From Phycisphaerales bacterium (GTDB lineage: Bacteria > Planctomycetota > Phycisphaerae > Phycisphaerales > SM1A02), in assembly GCA_022446885.1 (NCBI GenBank), contig JAKVBU010000026.1:1-53721 (forward strand): a stretch of DNA of 53,721 bases, in the 5' to 3' direction. Shown piece after piece: positions 25,571-34,820 of this stretch. Positions within the stretch are counted from its first letter, which is position 1. The number at the start of each line of letters is the position of its first letter. The position numbers were made by a program, and so were the translations under genes. The notes beneath the pieces are model-generated. The model saw nothing but the letters and a program-made list of their open reading frames with translations, made no database searches and was not told where the DNA came from.

Positions 25571-27385
25571 TCATTGTTCGTCGGTGTCCACGAAGCTCGC
25601 CAGCCGGCGACGCCGCACAGGGTGTTGCAACTTGCGAATGGCCTTCGACTCGACCTGCCGCACACGCTCACGCGTCACCTTGAAGATCCGACCGACTTCC
25701 TCCAGCGTGTAGGTGTAGCCGTCACCGATGCCGTAGCGCAGTTTCAGAATCTCACGCTCGCGATAGGTGAGTGTCTTGAGCACATCGTTGATTCGACTGC
25801 GGAGCATCTCGCTCGTCGCCGACGCCGAAGGTGCTTCCTGTCGCTCGTCCTCGATGAAGTCGCCGAACTGCGAATCTTCGGACTCGCCCACGGGCCGATC
25901 GAGGCTGATGGGATGCCGTGAGATCTTCATGACCCGGCGGGTCTCCTCCACGGGCATGCCCGCCTGCTCGGCGAGTTCCTCGATGGTGGGTTCACGCCCC
26001 ATGATCTGAAGCAGCCGCTTCTGAATCGTGCGAAGCTTGGACATTGTCTCGATCATGTGCACCGGCACGCGAATGGTGCGGGCGTGGTCGGCGATGGCAC
26101 GGGTGATGGCCTGCCGAATCCACCATGTCGCATAGGTCGAGAATTTGTAGCCTCGCATGTACTCGTACTTGTCTACCGCACGCATCAGTCCGGTGTTGCC
26201 CTCCTGGATGATGTCCAGGAATGACAGCCCACGGTTGCGGTACTTCTTGGCGATGGAGACGACCAGGCGCAGATTGCCGCCGGAGAGGTCTCGCTTGGCC
26301 TGCTCGTACTCCTCGAACACCGTCTCGATCCGCAGTAGGCGCTCACGCAACTGATCGGGGGTCTCCATGACCAACGATCGAATGCCTCGGAGTTCCTCGG
26401 CCATGGCCTTGCGGTCTTCCTCGTGTACCGAGTCGGGCCGACGTTCGGCTGCGGCGAGTTCGCGTTTGAGCTCATCAAGCTTGCGCAGAATCGACTGCAG
26501 GCGCCGCATGAGCGGCTGGATTCGGGCCGTACGCAGACAGCACTCCTCCAGCAGCGTGGCCATCTTGCGGCGACGTCGTTCCATGCGCTCTCGCAGTGAG
26601 GTTTCTTGCCGCGGCGAGACGCCGTTCTCGATCATCTCCCAGTCCTGTTCATTGGCGGCCAGCAGGCGGCGGACGGAAGCCATGTTCACCGGGATCCGGC
26701 GAGCGACCTTCTCCTTGGCGTTCTCTTCGGCCGTGGAGATTCGCATGGTTCGATCGAATGGCAACTCTCCATTGTGCACCTGCTGCAGCACGCTGCAGGA
26801 TTCACGGGCGGAAAGGTCTGATTCGAGCACCAGACGACGGAAGATCATCCTCGTGGTCTCGATCTTCTTGGCCAGGCGGATCTCCTCTTCACGCGTGAGC
26901 AGCGGAATGGTGCCCATCTGGGTGAGATACATGCGGATCGGATCGTCGATTCGCTTGGAGGTGGACTCTTCCAGCGCCGCCGCGACGGTGGCTGCATCGT
27001 TTTCGTCGAGCAGTTCGTCGTTGGCGATCGAGTCGTGCGTGATGCCCTGTTCTTCAGCATCTTCTTCTTTGCGGACGGCTTCCTCGGCCAGGAGTTCTTC
27101 CTCGGTGGCAAGGCTGAAGGTGCGACGGGGGTTGTCCCGCTTGAACTTCAGATTGGTCTGCAGGGGCGCGTAGAACGCAGGCCCCTTGTGCAGGCGCTTG
27201 TCCAGATAGTTCAACAACGACAGCCCGAGCGAGTCCAGATGCACCAGGAGGGCATCCATCTTCTCGTGATCTACGTACTCGTCAGGTACGGCCGTGTTGA
27301 GTTCCTCGAACGAGACCCAGCCTCGCTGGATACCGGCCCCGATGAGGTCCTTGATGGTTGGGTGTAGATGTGCTGGATTGATCAC
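25571..27385 (-). CDS. rpoD: Primary RNA polymerase sigma factor
   Basis: The protein of about 604 residues has a region 1.1-like start ([22 protein letters not shown]), region 1.2 with [18 protein letters not shown], a large non-conserved insert, region 2 with [27 protein letters not shown] and [13 protein letters not shown], region 3, and region 4 with [14 protein letters not shown] and [10 protein letters not shown]. The GTG at 27385 has GGAG nine bases ahead and is preferred; a GTG at 27430, two bases from the dnaG stop, is possible and would add 15 residues. dnaG lies directly upstream, the old macromolecular-synthesis arrangement. Confidence 0.96.
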   Translation of the reverse strand: MINPAHLHPTIKDLIGAGIQRGWVSFEELNTAVPDEYVDHEKMDALLVHLDSLGLSLLNYLDKRLHKGPAFYAPLQTNLKFKRDNPRRTFSLATEEELLAEEAVRKEEDAEEQGITHDSIANDELLDENDAATVAAALEESTSKRIDDPIRMYLTQMGTIPLLTREEEIRLAKKIETTRMIFRRLVLESDLSARESCSVLQQVHNGELPFDRTMRISTAEENAKEKVARRIPVNMASVRRLLAANEQDWEMIENGVSPRQETSLRERMERRRRKMATLLEECCLRTARIQPLMRRLQSILRKLDELKRELAAAERRPDSVHEEDRKAMAEELRGIRSLVMETPDQLRERLLRIETVFEEYEQAKRDLSGGNLRLVVSIAKKYRNRGLSFLDIIQEGNTGLMRAVDKYEYMRGYKFSTYATWWIRQAITRAIADHARTIRVPVHMIETMSKLRTIQKRLLQIMGREPTIEELAEQAGMPVEETRRVMKISRHPISLDRPVGESEDSQFGDFIEDERQEAPSASATSEMLRSRINDVLKTLTYREREILKLRYGIGDGYTYTLEEVGRIFKVTRERVRQVESKAIRKLQHPVRRRRLASFVDTDEQ

Positions 27386-27430
27386 GCGTTGTGCTCCTCG
27401 GTCACACTTGAAGTCAGAAACGGGCCCCAC

Positions 27431-29239
27431 TCAGCCCCCTGCGGCCTTGGGCATGGCTGTCGCCCGCCTTCCGGTCGCTCGCAATTCCTCAATGAGCCTG
27501 GCGGCAGCGGCGGGGTCTCCCTCGCCGCTTGATCGCCAAGCAGAGATCTTCGAATTCACGCCATGTACGTCACGGCGTCTGGTCAGTCTGTTGGACAATT
27601 GCTCAATGGCCGCGGCGGGCGTCTCTCCCACCTGAGCATGGCTTTCGAGAATGGCATGGCCCGCCTCGACAAGATCGCTCACCAGACGGCGGTCGCCCTC
27701 ATCTTCGAGCCGATCATGGAGGTGGGGGATGTCTACCGCCCTGCCATCGGCCAGCAGGTCAAGGGCAGTCTGTGCGATCGCGGTAAGCCGCGGTGACGAC
27801 AGATGGTCGAACACATGCTGGGCTGTCTGGTCGTTCATCACTGCTGCGAGGGCGACGGCCAGCAGTTCTCGCTCCACATGGTCTGCCGACTCGGCGGGCT
27901 CGAGTTCGGGCTCGGTGCGGATGGGCTCACGCCGAGCGGATGCCTCGAGACCTCTAAGCACGGTGGCCAGCGCCACGCCGGCCAGATCTGCGATTCTCGA
28001 TGCCAGCAGTTCGCGACGCAGGGCATCGGCGCGGTCCAGCCCGGCCCCGGCCAGATCTCCCAGCAGCCGCTGCAGGCACTGCTGTCGGGCGGCGCTGCCA
28101 GGCGCCGTGTCCTTGAGGCCTGAGCGATCAAGGCACCAGTCGATGGCATCGACAGCGATGTCGAGGGCTTTGCGGAATTGCTCCGTGCCAGTTGCATCGG
28201 CCAGCAGATCGGCTGGGTCCGTGCCTTCGGGGAGGACGCAGATTTTGACGTCCAGCACATGCCGCATGGCCGTTCCCACGGCGCGGTCGGCGGCCTTTCG
28301 GCCGGCTTCGTCGCCGTCGAAGAGCAATACGACTTCCGGTACCTGTCGCTGCAGGGCACGGGCGTGGTCGTCAGTGAATGCGGTGCCGAGCGTACCCACC
28401 GTCTCGGGCCAGCCTGAGGCATGGCAGGCGATGACGTCGGTGTACCCCTCAGCCACGATGGCCCGGCCGGTTTCGCGCATCGCGGCTCTGGCCAGATGCA
28501 TGGCGTAGAGCAATCGTCCCTTCTTGAACAGGTCGTGCTCACCGGAGTTGAGGTACTTGGGGCCGTCGTCTCCCAGGTCTCGTCCGCCGAATGCAACGCA
28601 CTGCCCGGCTTCGTCGTGAATGGGGAACATCAGCCGATTGCGGAAGGCGTCGTAGCAGCGTTCGTCCTTGCGCTTGAGGAGGCCTGCTTCGACCAGAACC
28701 TTGGAGGGCATGTCGTCGCCTGCGAGGGCATCGTGCAGATGCTGCCAGCCATCGGGCGCGGCGCCCAATTGGAATCGCTCGACCATCTCGGAGCTGATCC
28801 CCCGGTCGAGAATGCAGTCTCGGGCGGCCTTTCCGGCGGGCTGGTCAAGGGTGGCGCGGAACCAGTTGTCGGCCATCTCAAAGGCCTTGCGCAGCCAGGT
28901 GCGGCGAGCCTGCATGCGGTCGCGCGTCTCGCTGCTGGCTTCTGATCCGCGACGTTCAAGTTGGATGCCAGCTCGCTCAGCCAGATGCTCCAAGGCCTGG
29001 GGGAAGGACCAGTTCAGATGCTTCATGAGGAAGGCGTAGCAGTCGCCGCCCTCACCACAGGCGTGGCACTTGAAGAAGGGGGATCGCAGGTGTGTGACCA
29101 CTCGCATCGAAGGGCGGCTGTCGTCGTGAAATGGACACAGGCCAACCTGCTCGCGCCCCTTGGGCTCAAGCCGGACGTACTCGCCGATCAGGGCGATCAG
29201 GTCTGTGGCATCTCGAACTTGTTCGACGTCGCTGCTCAC
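27431..29239 (-). CDS. dnaG: DNA primase
   Basis: The 602-residue protein makes RNA primers for replication. The zinc ribbon uses C35, H38, C58 and C61 (CPFH...CHAC). The RNA polymerase core includes GGRDLGDDGPKYLNS, and the TOPRIM acidic motifs are EGYTD and DGDEAG. The C-terminal 200 residues are the helicase-binding part and are weakly conserved. The GTG start at 29239 begins MSSDVEQVRDA, matching the family's early helix. It heads a dnaG-rpoD operon. Confidence 0.96.
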   Translation of the reverse strand: MSSDVEQVRDATDLIALIGEYVRLEPKGREQVGLCPFHDDSRPSMRVVTHLRSPFFKCHACGEGGDCYAFLMKHLNWSFPQALEHLAERAGIQLERRGSEASSETRDRMQARRTWLRKAFEMADNWFRATLDQPAGKAARDCILDRGISSEMVERFQLGAAPDGWQHLHDALAGDDMPSKVLVEAGLLKRKDERCYDAFRNRLMFPIHDEAGQCVAFGGRDLGDDGPKYLNSGEHDLFKKGRLLYAMHLARAAMRETGRAIVAEGYTDVIACHASGWPETVGTLGTAFTDDHARALQRQVPEVVLLFDGDEAGRKAADRAVGTAMRHVLDVKICVLPEGTDPADLLADATGTEQFRKALDIAVDAIDWCLDRSGLKDTAPGSAARQQCLQRLLGDLAGAGLDRADALRRELLASRIADLAGVALATVLRGLEASARREPIRTEPELEPAESADHVERELLAVALAAVMNDQTAQHVFDHLSSPRLTAIAQTALDLLADGRAVDIPHLHDRLEDEGDRRLVSDLVEAGHAILESHAQVGETPAAAIEQLSNRLTRRRDVHGVNSKISAWRSSGEGDPAAAARLIEELRATGRRATAMPKAAGG

Positions 29240-29588
29240 GTGACGCTCGTACCTACTGCCAAGTCCACGGGCACCCTCACTCCACTGTCGGAGAGACGCT
29301 CAGGCTGCCGGCGGAATCCCTGCGACCAACCGTTGGGAAGGGTCGCTTGAATGCTCTTCCATGACGCCTGTTCGTGTTCGGCTGGTTGCTGGTCCGGTGG
29401 CTGGATGCTCGTGGAGAGTCAATCAAACCTGGACATGGCTGACCATGGTTGAACACGGGGCGCAATGGACCCGTCATACGAAATTGTCGTTGTCGTCCGG
29501 ACGCTGCTGCCGTCTGTGTGGGAGTCCGGCCCTGTTGGGCTCAGGATGCACCCCTCTCTTGACGCGCCTCTCCGACTGTATCAGTACC
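29240..29588. other. Gene-free stretch upstream of dnaG
   Basis: About 350 bases separate dnaG from the hairpin that follows rpmB. Open frames here have no family character. It should contain the dnaG-rpoD promoter, but I found no good -35/-10 pair on the minus strand. Confidence 0.5.
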
Positions 29589-29638
29589 ACTGAATGGGGG
29601 ACAGGCAAGCCGCAAGGCCCGAAAACCGCCCATTCAGT
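29589..29638 (-). terminator. Hairpin directly after rpmB
   Basis: Perfect ten-base arms ACTGAATGGG and CCCATTCAGT enclose a 30-base loop with a further GGC/GCC pairing. The first arm begins five bases past the rpmB stop. There is no T run after it, so it may be a terminator or an mRNA-protecting structure. Confidence 0.6.
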
Positions 29639-29642
29639 TGAT

Positions 29643-29921
29643 TCAGGCGGCGCCAGCTGCTTTCTGCTGACGCGTATATCCGAATTTTCGACGCAATGGC
29701 TTGACTACCAGCCCATTGCGAATGCACTTGGCCTTGACCTTGATCCGGGTAGGAACACCATCGACGACGGCGCGAACAACCTGGAGGTTGGGCTTGATTT
29801 TGCGGTGCCCGATGCCACTTGGCTTCAGACCGATGCCGCCCTGAGCCTTGGGACGGCCCCGGTAGTGGATCTTCCGCCCGGTGGTGGTTCGGGCGCCGGT
29901 GATGCTGCAGACACGTGGCAT
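29643..29921 (-). CDS. rpmB: Large-subunit ribosomal protein bL28
   Basis: The 92-residue basic protein begins MPRVCSITGARTTTG, followed by RPKAQGGIG and the conserved KIKPNLQ strand, then VRAVVDGVPTRIKVKAKCIR. These are the L28 landmarks. It is monocistronic by context: it has its own promoter at 29956-29985 and hairpin at 29589-29638. The C-terminus after KPLRRKFG is a short extension. Confidence 0.95.
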   Translation of the reverse strand: MPRVCSITGARTTTGRKIHYRGRPKAQGGIGLKPSGIGHRKIKPNLQVVRAVVDGVPTRIKVKAKCIRNGLVVKPLRRKFGYTRQQKAAGAA

Positions 29922-29955
29922 GGGCGTAAAACCTTTGTTGAAAGGTGAATCACGG

Positions 29956-29985
29956 ATTATAGGTGCTGGAATGCCCGGGGGTCAA
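29956..29985 (-). promoter_or_regulatory. Sigma-70-type promoter for rpmB
   Basis: On the minus strand TTGACC, an 18-base spacer and a perfect TATAAT (29961-29956) lie 35 bases before the rpmB ATG. This is the cleanest promoter in the window. Confidence 0.75.
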
Positions 29986-30046
29986 GCCTGTTGGGGGCAT
30001 CGGGTGCAGCGTACCCATGGGTGAGCGACAAGGGCCGCCAGAGCTC

Positions 30047-30084
30047 AAAAAGGGGCCTGAAGCCGCCAAGGGCGGGCTCAGGCC
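30047..30084 (-). terminator. Intrinsic terminator of clpX
   Basis: GGCCTGA/TCAGGCC arms with an inner GCCGCC/GGCGGC-type stem (one bulged base) are followed on the minus strand by CC and TTTTT. The clpX stop codon itself forms part of the first arm. Confidence 0.85.
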
Positions 30085-31529
30085 GACTCTCGAGCCTGCG
30101 TGCGGCGGGTGAGCTGATCCAGGCGGTGCCGCTGAGCCAGAGCCTCGGCGTTGATCACATAGGTCACGCCGTGGTTGTCCTGCTCAGGCAGATCGAACAT
30201 GAGCGAGAGCATGAACTCGTCCATGACAGCTCGAAGGGCTCTTGCTCCAGTGCCGCGGGCCATGGCGTCTTCGGCAATGGCCTCGAGCGCGTCTTGGGTG
30301 AACTCCAGCGTGGCGCCCTCGAGTTTGAACAGGTGTTCGTACTGGCGGACGAGGGCGTTCTTGGGCTCGGTCAGAATCTCGATCATCTGATCTCGCTCAA
30401 GTGGCAGCAGGGGGGTCACCACGGGAAGGCGTCCAATGAGTTCGGGGATCAGGCCGAATTCCTGCACGTCGTGGGCGCTGACCTCAGCCAGAGGATGTTC
30501 GTCGCTTGCCAGAAGCGGCGCATCTGCCGGGGCACCGAAACCAATTCGGCGTTGGCCGATTCGACGCCGGATGATCTCTTCCAGCCCTTCAAACGAACCG
30601 CCGCAGATGAACAGGATGTGGCTTGTGTCCATCTGAATGTACTGCTGCTCGGGATGCTTGCGCCCCCCCTGTGGCGGCACGTTGGCCACGACGCCCTCGA
30701 GCATCTTGAGCAATGACTGCTGCACGCCTTCGCCGCTGACATCACGGGTAATCGAGACGTTGTTGGAGGTCTTGCCGATCTTGTCGATTTCGTCGATGTA
30801 GATGATGCCGCGTTGGGCTGAGTCGAGGTCGTAATCGGCGGCCTGTAGCAGTTTGAGCAGCAGGTTTTCGACATCCTCGCCAACATAGCCAGCCTCGGTG
30901 AGGGTCGTGGCGTCGCCGATGGCGAAGGGGACATTGAGGATTCGCGCAAGCGTGCGGGCCAGCAGGGTTTTGCCGGTGCCGGTCGAGCCGATGAGCAGGA
31001 CATTGGACTTGTCCAGTTCGATCTGGACGTCTTCCTGCTCCAGATGCATCAAGCGCTTGTAGTGATTGTGCACGGCCACAGCAAGCGTTCGCTTGGCTTG
31101 GGCTTGACCGACCACGTACTGATCCAGAAACTCCGCGATACGCCGCGGGCTGGGCACGCTATTGAACAACGGGCGTTTGCTGGAGAGGCGTCGCTTCTCC
31201 TGGCGGAAGATGTTCTGGCACAGGTCGGTGCAATGTGAGCAGATGTAGATGTCGTTGGGCCCCTCAACCATGGGCCCAACCTCTCGAGATGTCTTGCCGC
31301 AGAAAGAACAGGTGGTTACTCGTCGTCCTCGGAAGCCGTCATCGCCTCCGCCGGAGCCGCCGCCCCCGCCTGCGCCCTCATCATCGCCCAAGTGGCCATC
31401 GCCTGCGTCAAGGGTCCCGCCCTCGGGGAATGGGGTGGTGTCGCCAGAATCGTGGCCCTCGGCATCGAGGGCCCGCAGCGCTGCGTCGATGGCGTCGTTG
31501 GTACTGCTGGAACTCATCTGTCTCGTCAT
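30078..31529 (-). CDS. clpX: ATP-dependent protease unfoldase subunit ClpX
   Basis: ClpX unfolds tagged proteins and feeds them to ClpP. The zinc-binding domain uses C74, C77, C97 and C100; Walker A GSTGTGKT is near 163-170, with Walker B IDEIDKIG and the IGF-like loop region RRIGFGAP, which fits ClpP docking. At 483 residues it is about 60 longer than usual, because an acidic then Gly-rich tail (with a run of Gly/Asp near 50-65) precedes the zinc domain. The start could be 31529 (AGAGGA close before) or the ATG four codons later. clpP is not adjacent; a SHOCT-like gene and tig lie upstream on the same strand. Confidence 0.95.
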   Translation of the reverse strand: MTRQMSSSSTNDAIDAALRALDAEGHDSGDTTPFPEGGTLDAGDGHLGDDEGAGGGGGSGGGDDGFRGRRVTTCSFCGKTSREVGPMVEGPNDIYICSHCTDLCQNIFRQEKRRLSSKRPLFNSVPSPRRIAEFLDQYVVGQAQAKRTLAVAVHNHYKRLMHLEQEDVQIELDKSNVLLIGSTGTGKTLLARTLARILNVPFAIGDATTLTEAGYVGEDVENLLLKLLQAADYDLDSAQRGIIYIDEIDKIGKTSNNVSITRDVSGEGVQQSLLKMLEGVVANVPPQGGRKHPEQQYIQMDTSHILFICGGSFEGLEEIIRRRIGQRRIGFGAPADAPLLASDEHPLAEVSAHDVQEFGLIPELIGRLPVVTPLLPLERDQMIEILTEPKNALVRQYEHLFKLEGATLEFTQDALEAIAEDAMARGTGARALRAVMDEFMLSLMFDLPEQDNHGVTYVINAEALAQRHRLDQLTRRTQARESA

Positions 31530-31683
31530 CCGTCCTCTTCGTTCCTGAACCTGCCTGGCTGGGGCCGCTGGCAGCGCCGACGCCCTCAGTGGCAGTGTAC
31601 TGGCCCCGTCAGGCCGATTCTGTACGCCTCTATCCTGCCATGCAGCCGCGTGCAGGGCAGGAAAAAACCGCTAATCGGTGCAT

Positions 31684-32019
31684 CTAGGCCGACTCTTCTT
31701 GCCTTGAGGGCTCACTTGCCTTGTTCGTCTTTTGTGTCGCTCGCCCTGAAGCGAGCCCCAACAACTGGTCGCGAAGCCGCTCGTATTCCTCGTCTGACAG
31801 TTGGCCTTCGCGGTGCAATCGGCGCAGATCATTCAATGTGAAGACGTCGCCGCTGGCATCGTGTTGCCTGTTGAAGTGGCGGCGAACGGCGTGAATGAGA
31901 AGGGCTCCGACCAATGCTGCAGCCAGAAGCCCGCCGATGGCGAGCCACATGGCCGTCATGTCCACACTGGCTTCGGCCAGGCCTGCCCCAGCCGCGCTGT
32001 CAGCCTGCGTCGCGATCAC
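31684..32019 (-). CDS. Small single-span membrane protein with SHOCT-like C-terminus
   Basis: The 111-residue protein has one span at about 22-45, a basic stretch after it and a SHOCT-like helical hairpin near 63-88 (LNDLRRLHREGQLSDEEYERLRDQ is its core, read here as two parts). SHOCT domains are short oligomerisation or membrane-associated modules. The GTG start overlaps the tig stop (GTGA). It occupies the place where clpP usually lies between tig and clpX. Function unknown. Confidence 0.8.
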   Translation of the reverse strand: MIATQADSAAGAGLAEASVDMTAMWLAIGGLLAAALVGALLIHAVRRHFNRQHDASGDVFTLNDLRRLHREGQLSDEEYERLRDQLLGLASGRATQKTNKASEPSRQEESA

Positions 32020-33401
32020 GATTGCTTCTGGAGCGCCCGCCAGTCGTCCAGTGAGATGTCTTCGATCTGCATCGACTTGGCCATCTGATCGATCGTCTTG
32101 CGGTCACGCACGGTGGTGGCAAGTTGCTGGAGTCGACCCTGTTTGGCCAATTCGCTTCGGAGCTTCTCAGGCCGCACGCCCTGACGCATGGCCATGGTGG
32201 CGATGGAGCCATTGAGTTCCTGCTCCGAGACTGAGATCTCGTATTCGGCGGCCAATCGTGCCAACAGGAAGAAGCCCTTCATGCGGTTGATCGTCTGTTC
32301 GCTGCTGCGCTCGCGAACCTCGGCCATCTTGGCCTCGACCATGTCGGGCTCCATGCCCTTCTGGAGTAGTTCCATGCGGACCCCCTCCAGATCGCGGGCG
32401 ATCTGGTTCTCGCTGAATTTCTCAGGCAGGTCCAGTTTGACCAATTCGACGGCCGAGTTCACGGCCTGGTCACGAATGACCTGCGCCTGCTCTTCGTCGC
32501 GCTGCTGCTCCAAGGCCAGCCGGATCTGCTCACGCAGCACATCTTCGCTGGCCAGTGAGAAGGTGTCGATCAACTCCTGATGGGTGCAGGGCGTGATGCG
32601 TTCGGCGACCTGGATCGTGAATTCGAGTTCAAGATCCTTGCCGCGGATGTCCTCTCGCTCGTGGCCTTCAGGGCCGGTGGTTTCCAGCGTGATCGTGTCG
32701 CCGACCTTCTTGCGGGAAAAAGAAGCCTTGAGGTCTTCAAAGAGCAGCCCAAGCACGGCGCCCGACTCGCCCTTTTCGGGCAGTACCACCAGCGTCTGGG
32801 GTGTCTCAAAGATCGGTTCGTCTTCACCCTTGATCGACAGTTTGGCGGCGCCGAGCATGCGGTCGCCTTCCTTGAAGCTCTTCTCGATTTCCTCGCCAGA
32901 ACCGTGCCGCATGCACTGGCGAGTGAGCTCTTCCTCGATGTGCGAGTCTTCGACTTCCAACGTCGGGCGCTTGATGGTGATGCCTGTGAGATCTGGCAGC
33001 TCAAAGTCTGGCACGACTTCCACCTCGACGGCGAAGGTCAGTGGCGTGCCTGCCTTCAATTCAATGTCGGCATCGGGGTCAACGGGCTCGGGTTCGCTCA
33101 GCGGATTGAGGTCGTTGTCCTTCAGGCAGGCGGTGTAGGCCTCCGAGACCAATTGGTTCCGGGCTTCCTGCTGTACGCCTTCGCCGAAACGCCGCTCGAT
33201 GAGGTGGCGGGGGGCACGTCCCTTGCGGAAGCCTGGGAGCGCAGCTTCCATCTGGAGCGATCCCATGGAGGACTCGAGTTTTTCATCGACCGCATCCGCC
33301 GTCACGGTGATGTGCAGGCGCTTGCGTGAGGGGCCGATCTCTTCGACCTTGAACTCGAAACCGGTGGCTTCGGCTTCGGTTGTGGTGACGTCCTCGGACA
33401 T
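32016..33401 (-). CDS. tig: Trigger factor
   Basis: This is the ribosome-bound chaperone with peptidyl-prolyl isomerase fold. The 461-residue protein starts with the ribosome-binding domain, whose signature GFRKGRAPRHLIE is at about 57-69, then the FKBP-like domain (KEGDRMLGAAKLSI and on to about 250), then the helical chaperone domain to about 440. An AGGAG lies about ten bases ahead of the ATG. A possible -10 (TACAAT, 33484-33479) lies about 78 bases upstream, without a good -35. Confidence 0.95.
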   Translation of the reverse strand: MSEDVTTTEAEATGFEFKVEEIGPSRKRLHITVTADAVDEKLESSMGSLQMEAALPGFRKGRAPRHLIERRFGEGVQQEARNQLVSEAYTACLKDNDLNPLSEPEPVDPDADIELKAGTPLTFAVEVEVVPDFELPDLTGITIKRPTLEVEDSHIEEELTRQCMRHGSGEEIEKSFKEGDRMLGAAKLSIKGEDEPIFETPQTLVVLPEKGESGAVLGLLFEDLKASFSRKKVGDTITLETTGPEGHEREDIRGKDLELEFTIQVAERITPCTHQELIDTFSLASEDVLREQIRLALEQQRDEEQAQVIRDQAVNSAVELVKLDLPEKFSENQIARDLEGVRMELLQKGMEPDMVEAKMAEVRERSSEQTINRMKGFFLLARLAAEYEISVSEQELNGSIATMAMRQGVRPEKLRSELAKQGRLQQLATTVRDRKTIDQMAKSMQIEDISLDDWRALQKQS

Positions 33402-33514
33402 GGCAGGGGGCTCCTGAGAATCAAGACGCGACCAGAGGTAATCGGCCTCCAGTTTCGAGTCGAGCGTTCGAATTCAGGATTGTAGCTTCTCTCGGGTGTT
33501 GAGGGGCTGTCTGG

Positions 33515-33528
33515 GGCCTGCTCAGGCC
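33515..33528 (-). terminator. Compact hairpin at the trpA stop
   Basis: GGCCT/AGGCC arms around a four-base loop; the trpA stop codon lies in the loop and closing arm. There is no T run. The gap of 120 bases to tig otherwise holds only the possible tig promoter. Confidence 0.45.
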
Positions 33529-34304
33529 AAGCCCTCGGCCAGCGATTCGACGAAGCTGGCAGCAGCAAGCAGGGGGTCATCGGCTCCGGCCATCTCTTTA
33601 ATCAGTGCAGATCCCACGATCGCAGCATCGCATGCTTCGGTAGCGGCCCTGACCTGATGGGCCGATCCGATCCCGAATCCAGCCGCAATGGGCAGGTCGG
33701 TGAATTGCCGAATCGTGGCGACTCGATCTTCCAGGTCTGGCAGGCTGTCCGTTGCCCCTGTCAATCCGCCGCGTGCCAGCAGGTAGATGAAGCCCCGGCA
33801 CGATTGAACCAACGCCTCGATTCGATGTTCGGGGGTGGTCGGCGCGATGAGGAGCGAGAAGGACAGGCCGTGTTGGTCTGCGGCTGTCAAAAGCGGCGGC
33901 GCTTGCTGTGGGTCCAGATCGGGAATGATCACGCCATCCAAGCCTTTTTGGGCGAGTGCCTCCAGAAAGGCGCTGTCGCCTCGCCGGTGCACGATGGATG
34001 CGCTGACCATGGCGACGAGCCCCATGTCGGTGCTATTGCGAGCTTGGGCAACGGCATTGAGCACATCGTCAACTTCGACACCGCGTTGAAGTGCCTCGTG
34101 CATCGCCGATGCAATCACAGGGCCGTCAGCAATCGGGTCGCTGAAGGGAATGCCGATTTCGGTGATGCATGCGCCCGCTTGTCCCAGCGATGGAATCAGC
34201 GAGGTTGTTGCCTCACAACTGGGAAAGCCACCGCAGATGAAGGGCATCAGCCCCTTGGTGTGGTTTGCCCGCAGGCCGGAGAAGATGTCGTCAATTCGAG
34301 GCAT
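33522..34304 (-). CDS. trpA: Tryptophan synthase alpha chain
   Basis: The alpha subunit cleaves indole-3-glycerol phosphate to indole and glyceraldehyde 3-phosphate. The 260-residue TIM barrel has catalytic E49 and D60 in EIGIPFSDPIADGP, the GVIIPDLD strand, and the phosphate loops GGLTGA and GFGIGSAHQV. trpB is not next to it, so the tryptophan genes are scattered. The MazG-like gene begins 337 bases further upstream on the same strand, its stop only 37 bases from the trpA start. Confidence 0.95.
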   Translation of the reverse strand: MPRIDDIFSGLRANHTKGLMPFICGGFPSCEATTSLIPSLGQAGACITEIGIPFSDPIADGPVIASAMHEALQRGVEVDDVLNAVAQARNSTDMGLVAMVSASIVHRRGDSAFLEALAQKGLDGVIIPDLDPQQAPPLLTAADQHGLSFSLLIAPTTPEHRIEALVQSCRGFIYLLARGGLTGATDSLPDLEDRVATIRQFTDLPIAAGFGIGSAHQVRAATEACDAAIVGSALIKEMAGADDPLLAAASFVESLAEGLA

Positions 34305-34341
34305 GTGGCGTTGGCTCGGACGCGAACACTACTGCAAGGCG

Positions 34342-34641
34342 CTACTTGGTGCCGCTGGGGCCACCATCGTCGATGTACTTGGCCTCGACCGCTTCGACGA
34401 GATCAACCCCGGTGATGTTGGCCAGGGTGGCCAGCCATGCGAGGACGTCTGCAAACTCCTCATTGAGATTGGCCTGATTGGATTCGCCTCGTTCTCGGCG
34501 GGCGATCGCCTCGGCCAGTTCTCCCACTTCCTCCGAGAACCAGAGGAAGGTGCCTGCGGGGCCGCGGGCGGCGTCGGTCTTGAAGTAGCGATCACGAATC
34601 AGTGCTTGGAAGCCTGCGATGGTGGTGTGATTCTCGCCCAT
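34342..34641 (-). CDS. MazG-like nucleotide pyrophosphohydrolase
   Basis: The 99-residue protein has the all-alpha MazG metal motif: EEVGELAEAI (ExxxE) and NLNEEFADVLAW (ExxD), which bind Mg2+ and hydrolyse nucleoside triphosphates to monophosphates. Short single-domain members may clear non-canonical dNTPs; the substrate here is unknown. The start MGENHTT at 34641 is preferred to further upstream ATGs, which would cross the tRNA-Val promoter and gene. Confidence 0.88.
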   Translation of the reverse strand: MGENHTTIAGFQALIRDRYFKTDAARGPAGTFLWFSEEVGELAEAIARRERGESNQANLNEEFADVLAWLATLANITGVDLVEAVEAKYIDDGGPSGTK

Positions 34642-34661
34642 GACTGGCAGCATAGAGGGCC

Positions 34662-34691
34662 TTGCTCTGAGCATCGAGGCAGTGGTAGCAT
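34662..34691 (+). promoter_or_regulatory. Candidate promoter of tRNA-Val
   Basis: TTGCTC at 34662-34667 and TAGCAT at 34686-34691 with an 18-base spacer put the transcription start about three bases before the tRNA. Each hexamer matches the consensus at four of six positions. Confidence 0.35.
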
Positions 34692-34700
34692 GCCCCTTCA

Positions 34701-34774
34701 GGGCCATTGGCGCAGTTGGCTAGCGCGCCTGTATGACACACAGGAGGTCACTGGTTCAAGTCCAGTATGGCCCA
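34701..34774 (+). tRNA. tRNA-Val(GAC)
   Basis: A 74-nt tRNA with acceptor arms GGGCCAT/ATGGCCC, a D arm, the anticodon stem CCTGT/ACAGG with loop ATGACAC (anticodon GAC, for GUC) and a TpsiC arm with GGTTCAAGTCC. Discriminator A is followed by TTG, so CCA is not encoded. Confidence 0.95.
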
Positions 34775-34820
34775 TTGAAACCACCGCCCGGGCGCGGCGC
34801 GACCGGGCGGTGGTTTCAAT
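34774..34820 (+). terminator. Perfect 18-bp hairpin abutting tRNA-Val
   Basis: ATTGAAACCACCGCCCGG (34774-34791) and its exact complement (34803-34820) enclose an 11-base loop. The stem starts at the discriminator base of the tRNA. No long T run follows. It is most likely the tRNA terminator and may also set the 3' cleavage site. Confidence 0.85.

Noticed and set aside
26367-27173. 268-codon Ser/Arg-rich plus-strand frame inside rpoD
   Set aside because: Composition is that of an antisense shadow, and rpoD motifs cover the same bases.
29361-29948. 195-codon plus-strand frame
   Set aside because: Its 3' half is antisense to rpmB and its 5' half has no family signal.
30661-30675. C run in clpX as a possible frameshift site
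   Set aside because: The clpX reading frame and conserved motifs continue unchanged on both sides.
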